Source: Cobetia sp. L2A1
GTDB taxonomy: Bacteria; Pseudomonadota; Gammaproteobacteria; Pseudomonadales; Halomonadaceae
DNA length: 64,000 nt
Direction: 5' to 3'
Assembly: GCF_009796845.1 (NCBI RefSeq)
Contig: NZ_CP047025.1
Span: forward strand, 1,116,001 to 1,180,000
Position numbers and translations under genes: made by a program. Position 1 is the first letter of the stretch, and each line of letters starts with the position of its first letter. Shown here in pieces: positions 27,788 through 35,156 of the stretch. Below the pieces are notes generated by a model. It searched no databases, was not told the origin of the DNA, and saw only the letters and a program-made list of their open reading frames with translations.

Positions 27788-29122
27788 ATGGCCAAGCGCA
27801 AGACAATCGCCCTGGCACTCGGTAGCGGTGGCGCTCGGGGCTATGCCCATATCGGCGTCATCGAAGAAGTGCTGGCGCGCGGCTACGACATTCGCGCTAT
27901 CTCTGGCTGCTCGATGGGCGCACTGGTCGGCGGTATTTATGCTGCCGGCCAGCTCGATGCCTATCGTGACTGGGTATGTAAACTGGATTATTTCGATGTG
28001 CTACGGCTGGTGGATGTCACCTGGAGTCCGATGGGTGCCATTCGTGCTCGCCGGATCATGGGTGAGTTGGAAGCGCTGATCGGCAATATCCGTATCGAGG
28101 ATTTGCCCATTGCGGTCACGACTGTAGCTACCGATCTGATCGCGCAGAAGGAAGTGTGGTTTCAGAGCGGCAACCTGCTTGAAGCGATTCGCGCCTCCAT
28201 TGCGGTGCCAGGTGTCATCACGCCGGTGCAGCGTGATGGCAAGGTGCTGGTGGATGGCGGCTTGATGAATCCGCTGCCTATCACACCGCTGGTCGCCGCG
28301 CATGTTGACCTGGTGCTGGCAGTAAACGCCACGGCACATTCGCCGCGTAATCAGACGCTGGAGCAGATGCTGCCACCGGCAGAGGCCGCCGAAGAGGAAG
28401 CCCGGGAAGCCGCGCTGGAAGCGCGTGGTGGTGGCTTCAATAATTGGCTGAGCGGTATTCGTCGCAGCGCTGAGCGCATGTTCAGCGCTGAGAAAGATCA
28501 GGCACTGGAAGAGAATGCACCGGCACTCGCCAGTCCTATTGCGGGTGTGCCGCTTCCGCCGGGCGGTACCACGCGTGCGCAACTTGATGCCCTGCAGGCG
28601 CAAGACACGCTAGCCTCGCGTACGGCGACAGAGGCAGCCCCTGTCGGTGAGACGCTCAATGATGCGTTGCGTAATGCCTTGAGCGATGTACGGGACGGAC
28701 GAAATGAGCGTGATGATCGGGCCAGTGCTCAGCGTGAAGCATTCGAAGATACCGCCGCAGAAGGCACGCCGACAACGAGCGCATCGACAAGGGATGCGAC
28801 GTTTGAACATCCATGGAATGCACCCGCAGCCAAGGATGAGGTGCAGGGAGCTGATGAGCTGAACGATGATTCGCAGCAGGCTGAGGAAAATGCGCCAGAA
28901 CTGGCGTGGGGCAAGCTGGATATGATGATGCGTTCCTTCGACATCACCCAGGCAACGCTGGCCAAGTACAAGATTGCCGGGTATCCGCCCGATATTCTGG
29001 TCGAGATTCCCAAGACAGTTTGCGGTGCCTACGAGTTTCATCGTGCCGAAGGCTTGATCAAGCTTGGGCGACATCTCGCCGCTGAGGCGCTGGATCGCTA
29101 CGAGAAGGGCATGGATGGTTAG
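27788..29122 (+). CDS. Patatin-like phospholipase (RssA type) with a large insert
   Basis: The protein is a cytoplasmic patatin-family acyl hydrolase with GSGGARGYAHIGV (oxyanion loop), GCSMG (nucleophile Ser42) and VDGG (Asp156), the full Ser-Asp dyad. The core resembles E. coli RssA. It has 444 residues, against about 300 for RssA. The extra length is an Ala/Glu/Asp-rich low-complexity region between about residues 195 and 370, after which the conserved end returns (MRSFDITQATLAKYKIAGYPPDILVEIP). AGGAG about 8 bases upstream supports the ATG at 27788. Confidence 0.9.
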   Translation: MAKRKTIALALGSGGARGYAHIGVIEEVLARGYDIRAISGCSMGALVGGIYAAGQLDAYRDWVCKLDYFDVLRLVDVTWSPMGAIRARRIMGELEALIGNIRIEDLPIAVTTVATDLIAQKEVWFQSGNLLEAIRASIAVPGVITPVQRDGKVLVDGGLMNPLPITPLVAAHVDLVLAVNATAHSPRNQTLEQMLPPAEAAEEEAREAALEARGGGFNNWLSGIRRSAERMFSAEKDQALEENAPALASPIAGVPLPPGGTTRAQLDALQAQDTLASRTATEAAPVGETLNDALRNALSDVRDGRNERDDRASAQREAFEDTAAEGTPTTSASTRDATFEHPWNAPAAKDEVQGADELNDDSQQAEENAPELAWGKLDMMMRSFDITQATLAKYKIAGYPPDILVEIPKTVCGAYEFHRAEGLIKLGRHLAAEALDRYEKGMDG

Positions 29123-29140
29123 GATTTTCCGTTCCTGAAG

Positions 29141-29190
29141 GAGTGACACAAAAAGACCTCGCCAAGTGGCGGGGTCTTTTTGTGTCACTC
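29141..29190. terminator. Long bidirectional terminator
   Basis: A 23-bp inverted repeat (GAGTGACACAAAAAGACC... with its complement) around an AAGT loop contains both an A5 and a T5 run and serves the convergent patatin and pheC-like genes. Confidence 0.95.
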
Positions 29191-29269
29191 CCTTTCATCC
29201 CTTTGGCACTCGGCGTGAGCCATGCACTCAAGGGCTGTCGTTCACGCGCCGAGACGCAAGGCTCATCGT

Positions 29270-30097
29270 TCAGCCCTTGATCCACTTGTCGAAGATCGCG
29301 GCCTGTTCACCGGTGCCCTGCATCTGGGTCAGCCACTGATCGACATAGGCTTTCCAGATGTTATCGCCCATCGGCAACAGATAGCCCTTCTGGGAGAAGG
29401 TGAAGGGGGCTTCCGGATGCACGCTGCATAGCTCGGGATGGCGGCTGGCTTGCAGCTGCGTCTCGATGGCATCGGTCACCATGACATCGGCGCGGCCTTC
29501 GATGATGTTGTCGAAGATGGTGCGGTTGTCGTTGTGGGCCACACGAGTGGCATCGCTCAGGAATTCATCAGCGAAGCGCTCATTGGTGCCACCCGGATTG
29601 ACGGTGATACGCACCTCAGGGCGATTGATCTGTTCGACGGTCTGGTACTTCTTGATATCGTCACAGCGCACGATGGGCGTCTTGCCACCGGTCTGGTAGG
29701 GCAGGCTGAAATAGGCCAGCGCCTGACGATCAAGCTTGACCGAGATGCCAGACATGGCGATGTCGCACTTGCCGGAAGTGAAGTCATCCATCAGCGTTGG
29801 CCAACTGGTCGGCACGGTTTCGACGCTGGCACCGAGGCTGTTGGCCAGTGCCCCCGCCATGTCGATATCGATGCCTTCAAACTCGCCATTATCTTCACGA
29901 TGACTGAAAGGCGCGTAGTCACCCGTCGTACAGACTTTCAGTACCTGGCTTTTCTGTACGCTAGCCAATGTGCTGTCGGCGAGTGCATCGCTGGCATGGG
30001 CAGGTGTGACAGAAAACGCCAGCAAGAATGCGGCAGAGGTAACAGTGGTAATCGAAGTGATATGGCGTGCAGCGCGAAGTGGTGTCGCAAGTGTCAT
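29270..30097 (-). CDS. Periplasmic cyclohexadienyl dehydratase-like solute-binding-fold protein
   Basis: The 275-residue protein has a signal peptide (AAFLLAFSVTPAHA) and a type II periplasmic binding fold. Its blocks TTGDYAPFS, GIDIDMAGALANSLGA, PTSWPTLMDDF, CDIAMSGISV, GGKTPIV, NPGGTNERFADEFL, DNRTIFDNIIEGRADVMVTDAIE and HPELCSVHPEAPF follow Pseudomonas PheC closely, as I remember it. PheC converts arogenate or prephenate to phenylalanine or phenylpyruvate in the periplasm; the Glu of TDAIE lies where its catalytic Glu is expected. An amino-acid-binding ABC protein is the alternative, but no permease or ATPase genes are adjacent. Confidence 0.8.
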   Translation of the reverse strand: MTLATPLRAARHITSITTVTSAAFLLAFSVTPAHASDALADSTLASVQKSQVLKVCTTGDYAPFSHREDNGEFEGIDIDMAGALANSLGASVETVPTSWPTLMDDFTSGKCDIAMSGISVKLDRQALAYFSLPYQTGGKTPIVRCDDIKKYQTVEQINRPEVRITVNPGGTNERFADEFLSDATRVAHNDNRTIFDNIIEGRADVMVTDAIETQLQASRHPELCSVHPEAPFTFSQKGYLLPMGDNIWKAYVDQWLTQMQGTGEQAAIFDKWIKG

Positions 30098-30229
30098 CAG
30101 GGGTATCCCTTGTCGTTATGATGGCAGACTCATCGAGGAGCCTGCACGGTGCTACTGATGTTTCGTGTGATGCAGTTCATCAGCGTCGAGCAGCGCACCA
30201 CTGTCAAGAAGGATGCCTGCAAGGGTGAA

Positions 30230-30835
30230 TCAGTCCAGCAGCGTGTCGCGGCCCTTGCTGCGTAACAATACATAAACTGCGCCGCTGCCGCCGTCCAGTT
30301 CGAGTGATGAGGTAAAGGCCAGCACATCGGGCCATTGTCGTAGCCAGGTGTTGACGTGACTCTTGATCACCGGATAGTCGGCCATGCCTGTCCATGCCTT
30401 GCCATGGACTACCAGCACGCAGCGCGAGCGGCGAGCGATGGCATCATCAATGAAGGACTCAAGTTCGATGCGCGCCTGTTCCAGCGTATAGCCGTGCAGG
30501 TCTAGCCCGGCTTCCCAGGGGATTTCGCCGCGCTTCAGGCGTTGGCGCTGGCGATAGGGAAGATCGACGACGGAGAAGTCCAGCAGCTGACTAGGTGTGA
30601 CAGGTTCTACGTGACCATCCGTCGTGCGCGAGGGCGCACTGAGACTATCAGGGTTGGCTTCACTGGCCGCAGCGCGACGGGCGGCGAGACGTGCCTGTTC
30701 CTCACTGCTGACCGGTTTACGGCCGGGGTCAGCGCGATTGGTGGTGATCCTGCGCACACCGGCCTGCTTGAGGGCGGCGCGGAAGGCGCTGATATCGTCG
30801 CCGTTATCCGTGCTGTCGTCGTGTCGGGGTGGCAT
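30230..30835 (-). CDS. Smr domain protein (SmrA/YdaL-like nuclease)
   Basis: The 201-residue protein has a disordered N-terminus, the LDFSVVDLPYRQRQRLKRGEIPWEAGLDLHG segment before the Smr domain, and the Smr motifs LDLHGYTLEQAR and VVHGKAW with the conserved His residues. Smr domain proteins are nicking or RNA endonucleases; in this family SmrB cleaves mRNA at collided ribosomes, but the layout here is nearer the SmrA/YdaL type. The ATG at 30835 has a GGAG box about 8 bases upstream. It is divergent from prmB, as in many gammaproteobacteria. Confidence 0.87.
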   Translation of the reverse strand: MPPRHDDSTDNGDDISAFRAALKQAGVRRITTNRADPGRKPVSSEEQARLAARRAAASEANPDSLSAPSRTTDGHVEPVTPSQLLDFSVVDLPYRQRQRLKRGEIPWEAGLDLHGYTLEQARIELESFIDDAIARRSRCVLVVHGKAWTGMADYPVIKSHVNTWLRQWPDVLAFTSSLELDGGSGAVYVLLRSKGRDTLLD

Positions 30836-31047
30836 GGCGGGGCTCCGCGGGCAATAAAATGACAAGGCGCGCAGTATAGCGTGACTGTTGTCGCTGTGAA
30901 GATCTTGCGTGTGTCCCTCTATCGGGCCGGCCAGACGTCAAGGGTCGCCGCCACGCTTCGTGAACGCTACAATGCCCTCGCGAGGCGCAGCTCCAGATGA
31001 AGTGTCGCTGCTGCCCGCGCTGTCTCTGTCCGCTTACAGGAATCACC

Positions 31048-32010
31048 GTGTCCACATCTTCCGCGTCCGACCTGCGTCATCCTTCCAGTCTCAGTGAGCC
31101 GGATTCCCGTCTTGTCGAGGAGCTGGTGACCCTGCGTGACCTGATCCGCTGGGCGACCAGCGAGTTCCACGCACATCGCCTGCACTTTGCCCACGGCACT
31201 GATTCTGCCTGGGATGAGGCGGTAGCGCTGGTATTGGGAGCGTTACACCTGCCGTGGGACACGGACCCGTCGGTAATTGATGCTCGACTCCTGACGATGG
31301 AACGTACGCGTATCGTGGCACTGGTGCGTGAGCGCATCACCACTCGCAAGCCGCTGCCGTATCTGCTGGGCGAAGCCTTCTTCACCGGTGTGCCATTTGA
31401 TGTCGATGAGCGCGTGTTGATACCGCGCTCGCCCATCGCCGAGCTGATTGAAGGCGGCTTTGAACTCTGGTTCCCGGAGCTGCCGCCGTCCCGTGTGCTG
31501 GATCTATGCACCGGGTCTGGCTGCATCGGCATCGCCACCGCGCTGGTGATGCCGACCGCCGAAGTGGACCTGGTCGATATCAGCACTGATGCACTGGAAG
31601 TGGCGCGTAGCAACATCGAGCGTCATGACGTGGCAGGCCGCGTGATTGCGGTGCAGTCTGACTTGTTCTCCGGTGTGGCCGGCAAGTGTTATGACCTGAT
31701 CGTCTCCAATCCGCCGTATGTGGACACCTTCGATCTGGCCAACATGCCGCGCGAATTTGCCCATGAGCCCTCACTGGCACTGGGAGCGGGTGATGATGGC
31801 CTTGATATCGTACGCCGTATTCTGCGTGAAGCCCGTGAGTATCTGACCGATGACGGTGTATTGATCGTCGAGGTCGGCAACTCCGAGCGCCACCTTGTCG
31901 AGGCCTTCCCGGATGTGCCCTTCCTGTGGCTCGAGTTCGAGCGTGGCGGCAACGGTGTCTTTGCCCTTGATGCCCAGACGCTTGAGATCTGTGCACCGGA
32001 ATTCGCATAA
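31048..32010 (+). CDS. prmB: Ribosomal protein L3 N5-glutamine methyltransferase PrmB
   Basis: PrmB methylates a glutamine of ribosomal protein L3 using S-adenosylmethionine. The product shows [34 protein letters not shown], the SAM-binding [14 protein letters not shown] and the catalytic NPPY. I chose the GTG at 31048, preceded by ACAGGA 7 bases away, giving 320 residues against 310 in E. coli; the ATG at 30997 would add a Cys-rich leader not seen in the family. It lies 85 bp before aroC, the usual gammaproteobacterial neighbour. Confidence 0.94.
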   Translation: MSTSSASDLRHPSSLSEPDSRLVEELVTLRDLIRWATSEFHAHRLHFAHGTDSAWDEAVALVLGALHLPWDTDPSVIDARLLTMERTRIVALVRERITTRKPLPYLLGEAFFTGVPFDVDERVLIPRSPIAELIEGGFELWFPELPPSRVLDLCTGSGCIGIATALVMPTAEVDLVDISTDALEVARSNIERHDVAGRVIAVQSDLFSGVAGKCYDLIVSNPPYVDTFDLANMPREFAHEPSLALGAGDDGLDIVRRILREAREYLTDDGVLIVEVGNSERHLVEAFPDVPFLWLEFERGGNGVFALDAQTLEICAPEFA

Positions 32011-32095
32011 CCGTTCGCGCTGGCCGTCATGGCGCATCATACCAATACCAGAATGCGGCCGGCATGACCGGCGGCATCGCTTGAGGACTCCCTGA

Positions 32096-33187
32096 ATGTC
32101 CGGAAACACCTTCGGCAAGCTGTTCACTGTCACTACCTTCGGCGAAAGCCACGGCCCGGCGTTGGGCGCCATTGTCGACGGTTGCCCGCCTGGCATCGAG
32201 ATCTGTGAGGCGGACCTGCAGATTGATCTTGATCGCCGCCGCCCGGGTACCTCACGGCATACCACCCAGCGTCGCGAGCCCGATCAGGTGCGTATCCTGT
32301 CGGGTGTCTTCGAGGGACGCACCACAGGAACCTCCATCGGCCTGTTGATCGAGAATACCGATCAGCGCTCCAAGGACTACGGCAAGATCAAGGACCAGTT
32401 CCGTCCGGCCCACGCCGACTACACCTATCACCACAAGTACGGTGAGCGGGATTACCGTGGTGGTGGCCGTAGCTCTGCCCGCGAGACTGCCATGCGCGTC
32501 GCGGCCGGTGCGATAGCCAAGAAGTATCTGGCAGGCCTGGGTGTGCAGGTACGCGGCTATCTGTCTCAGCTCGGCCCCATCGAGCTTGAGGTCAAGGACT
32601 GGTCGCTGGTCGACACCAATCCATTCTTCTGTGGCGATGCAGATCGCCTCGACGAATTGGAGCAGTACATGGACGCGCTGCGCAAGGAAGGCGATTCCGT
32701 GGGGGCCAAGGTAACGGTCGAGGCGACGGGCGTGCCGGTCGGGCTGGGTGAGCCGGTCTTTGATCGCATCGATGCCGAGCTGGCCCATGGCCTGATGAGC
32801 ATCAACGCCGTCAAGGGGGTCGAGATCGGTGATGGCTTTGCCGTGGTCAGCCAGAAAGGCACCGAGCACCGTGATGAGATGACGCCGGAAGGCTTCCTCT
32901 CCAATCATGCCGGTGGCGTACTGGGCGGTATCACCAGCGGGCAGACGATTCGTGCCAGCATCGCGCTCAAGCCGACCTCCAGTCTGCGCTTGCCGGGCCG
33001 CAGCATCGACGTCAATGGCAATGCGGTCGAAGTCATCACCACCGGTCGTCATGATCCGTGCGTGGGTATCCGTGCTACACCGATCGCCGAGGCAATGGTC
33101 GCGCTGACGCTGATGGACCACCTGCTGCGCCATCGTGCGCAGAATGCTGATGTCTCGGTGGAGACGCCGGTACTGCGCGAGGTGTGA
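32096..33187 (+). CDS. aroC: Chorismate synthase
   Basis: AroC converts 5-enolpyruvylshikimate 3-phosphate to chorismate with reduced FMN, the last common step of aromatic amino acid synthesis. The 363-residue product shows [61 protein letters not shown] and [15 protein letters not shown], all family signatures. Length matches E. coli AroC (361). It probably shares a transcript with prmB. A periplasmic PheC-like protein encoded nearby would act further down the same pathway. Confidence 0.98.
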   Translation: MSGNTFGKLFTVTTFGESHGPALGAIVDGCPPGIEICEADLQIDLDRRRPGTSRHTTQRREPDQVRILSGVFEGRTTGTSIGLLIENTDQRSKDYGKIKDQFRPAHADYTYHHKYGERDYRGGGRSSARETAMRVAAGAIAKKYLAGLGVQVRGYLSQLGPIELEVKDWSLVDTNPFFCGDADRLDELEQYMDALRKEGDSVGAKVTVEATGVPVGLGEPVFDRIDAELAHGLMSINAVKGVEIGDGFAVVSQKGTEHRDEMTPEGFLSNHAGGVLGGITSGQTIRASIALKPTSSLRLPGRSIDVNGNAVEVITTGRHDPCVGIRATPIAEAMVALTLMDHLLRHRAQNADVSVETPVLREV

Positions 33188-33292
33188 TCGGTTAATCCCT
33201 TGATCGGCGAATGGCTTGTTTTGATCAGTACGTTTGATCCGTACGTGCGATCAATGTAATACGTTCGCTAAATTGATGGCCATGTGTGTCTG

Positions 33293-33341
33293 ACGCCTCG
33301 TCGCTGTTCTGATCTTTGTGATTGGTTCAGCGGCGGGGCGT
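33293..33341 (+). terminator. Long-loop hairpin downstream of aroC
   Basis: ACGCCTCGTCGCTG pairs with CAGCGGCGGGGCGT (two G-U pairs) across a 21-base loop. It lacks a clear T-run, so termination is only possible. The rest of 33188-33541 contains a near-direct repeat, TACGTTTGATC/TACGTGCGATC (33229-33252), and no supportable gene. Confidence 0.5.
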
Positions 33342-33541
33342 TGTCGTCTCTGCTGAATGAGGGAGAGGCAACATGATGGAGAGACAATGCCTGGTGGAGA
33401 GACACCATGGCGGATTGCGTCCGCGATAGATGGCATATGTCACTGTGTCGGGTCTTGTCCTGCTGCTAGACTCGAGAAGCACGCATGCGAGTGACCTATA
33501 CGCCACGGGGCTCGCTGGGGACTAACACAAGGAATCCTGCC

Positions 33542-34054
33542 ATGAAGATCAACGTTGAGTTCGACCTCACGCCTCAGGAGTTTCGTCAGGCCATGGGTCT
33601 GCCGGATGTGGAAGCCTTTCAGCAGGAGCTGATGGAGCGCTTTCGTCGCCAGATGGAAGCCGGGGTCGAGGGTTACGACCCGATGAGTTTGCTCAAGCCA
33701 CTGATGACACCGGGCGCAGGTACACCCTTTGCCAAGTTCATGCCGCCCGGGATGGCCGACAGCATGAGCGAAACCTTTGGCAAGTCGGCGGGTGCTGGCG
33801 GTCAAGGCGGCGTTCCGGGTGACATGGGGGAGAGCATGGCGCAGGGCATGGCGGCGTTCAATCAGTATCAGAAGATGATGCTCGATACGTTGCAGCAGTT
33901 TGGCCAGCAAGGCGCCGCTGGGAATGCAGAGACGGCTAGTGGCGGCGAGCAGAAGGCGACCTCCAGGTCAGCGGAGGCTGAGCGTGACTCTACCGCCGAC
34001 AAGGCGGGTAGTGATGGTTCCGCCAGTGCGCGTTCACGCAGTAAGCGCAGCTGA
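33542..34054 (+). CDS. PHA-associated small protein (DUF6489-like)
   Basis: The 170-residue product begins MKINVEFDLTPQEFRQAMGLPDVEAFQQELMERFRRQMEAG, which resembles what I recall of the DUF6489 family, followed by a Gly/Met-rich middle and a helix FNQYQKMMLDTLQQF like the start of phasins. The last 45 residues are polar and end in SARSRSKRS. An AAGGAA box supports the ATG at 33542. It lies immediately upstream of the phasin and PHA synthase genes on the same strand, so a role at polyhydroxyalkanoate granules is a reasonable inference, not shown. Confidence 0.65.
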   Translation: MKINVEFDLTPQEFRQAMGLPDVEAFQQELMERFRRQMEAGVEGYDPMSLLKPLMTPGAGTPFAKFMPPGMADSMSETFGKSAGAGGQGGVPGDMGESMAQGMAAFNQYQKMMLDTLQQFGQQGAAGNAETASGGEQKATSRSAEAERDSTADKAGSDGSASARSRSKRS

Positions 34055-34231
34055 ACGACTGCCGCGTGGTAGAGGAATCAAGAGGAAAAAGTCACGGGCA
34101 ATTGCGGTGATGGGATTGCAACCGTTATCGGGTCAGACTAGTCTTTGTGCAGTGCAGCATAGCGCTGTGCTTTGTAGATACGTAGCGTGTCTGCGCGTAT
34201 CTCCGGTACGGAATCCATGGGAGGGACCGTC

Positions 34232-34723
34232 ATGCAGCAGGATCAAATGTTCAATGCCTTTACCGAGCAGGCCCGCAGCTTTTACCAGCCGATGCGCAAG
34301 CTCAATACCCTGATGCTCGACCAGATGAGCAAGGTCGCCGAGTATCAAATGGAGGCCGCCAAGCGCCTGACCGATACCGGTATCGAACGCGCGCGCGCCG
34401 CTACCGAAGTGAAAGGGATTGAGGGGCTCAGCGAATTCAGCAATCGCCAGGTCGAAGTCGTCAGCGAGCTATCTCAGCAGATGATGGATGATGCCATGAG
34501 GCTGGCCGAGATGAGTAGCGAGATGCGCACCCAGCTCGAACAGGCCTACTCTGATGCAGGCAAGCACGAGGCCAGCAAGTACGAGGCCAGCAAGTACGAG
34601 GCCAGCAAGTACGAGGCCAGCAAGTACGAGGCCAGCAAGTACGACGCTGAAAAGACCTCTTCTGCGGCATCTACCGCTAGCAGCAAGCCAGCGAGTGCCG
34701 TCAGCCGCGCCAAACAAGGCTGA
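34232..34723 (+). CDS. phaP: Phasin family protein, with KYEAS pentapeptide repeats
   Basis: Phasins coat polyhydroxyalkanoate granules. The 163-residue product has the phasin-type amphipathic helices FNAFTEQARSFYQPMRKLNTLMLDQMSKVAEYQMEAAKRLTDTGIERARAA and VEVVSELSQQMMDDAMRLAEMSSEMRTQLEQA. It then has five exact copies of EASKY (encoded by 15-bp repeats) and an Ala/Ser tail. A GGGAGGGA box precedes the ATG at 34232. It is followed by a terminator and then the PHA synthase gene. Confidence 0.88.
   Translation: MQQDQMFNAFTEQARSFYQPMRKLNTLMLDQMSKVAEYQMEAAKRLTDTGIERARAATEVKGIEGLSEFSNRQVEVVSELSQQMMDDAMRLAEMSSEMRTQLEQAYSDAGKHEASKYEASKYEASKYEASKYEASKYDAEKTSSAASTASSKPASAVSRAKQG
34568..34642 (+). repeat. 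Five exact 15-bp tandem repeats in phaP
   Basis: GAGGCCAGCAAGTAC is repeated five times without a mismatch, encoding EASKY each time. The units keep frame, so copy-number changes would only lengthen or shorten the protein. Perfect identity suggests recent expansion. Confidence 0.97.
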
Positions 34724-34730
34724 TATATTC

Positions 34731-34759
34731 AAAAGGCTGGCGTTCGCGTCAGCCTTTTT
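34731..34759 (+). terminator. Terminator after phaP
   Basis: AAAAGGCTGGCG, a TTCG loop, CGTCAGCCTTTT and a further T form a strong Rho-independent terminator. Confidence 0.93.
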
Positions 34760-34840
34760 GTGGGCCGCGTTCAGGGATTGCCCTTGCGACATGGACGGGC
34801 GCATGCTGAAGGCGCTCCTGTCGAGTGATCTTCGACACCT

Positions 34841-34886
34841 TGGCAAGAGGTAGTTTGACAAAAAGATAGTTTGGCAAGAAATAGTA
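34841..34886. repeat. Three imperfect 15-16-bp tandem repeats upstream of phaC
   Basis: TGGCAAGAGGTAGTT, TGACAAAAAGATAGTT and TGGCAAGAAATAGTA lie side by side about 270 bp before the phaC start. They sit in a 397-bp gene-free stretch (34760-35156) that must carry the phaC promoter. They could be iterated binding sites. Confidence 0.7.
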
Positions 34887-35156
34887 GCTCGTTTTACCTG
34901 CGCGTTTGAAAGGGCCTTGCTTGGTTCGAGCGCATTGGAAAGCGGACTACCATGTTCGTCATGGTCAGTCATGGCATGCCTTTGAGGGTTGAGAGCGCAT
35001 GCCGTCGCAGTGCAGGTCGCCAATGACGGCAACCGGTCAACGTGTTTGACCCAGGCACTGTTACGGGACGGAAGGATTCGGTTCGATTGAATAGCGCATG
35101 TCGGCATCTGTTCGACAGCCATGTTTCGATAGCCAATGACAAGGAGGAAGGGCGAT

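Noticed and set aside
34568..34642. Regular 15-bp repeats as a CRISPR-like array
   Set aside because: The units are contiguous, with no spacers, and code for EASKY in frame within the phasin gene.
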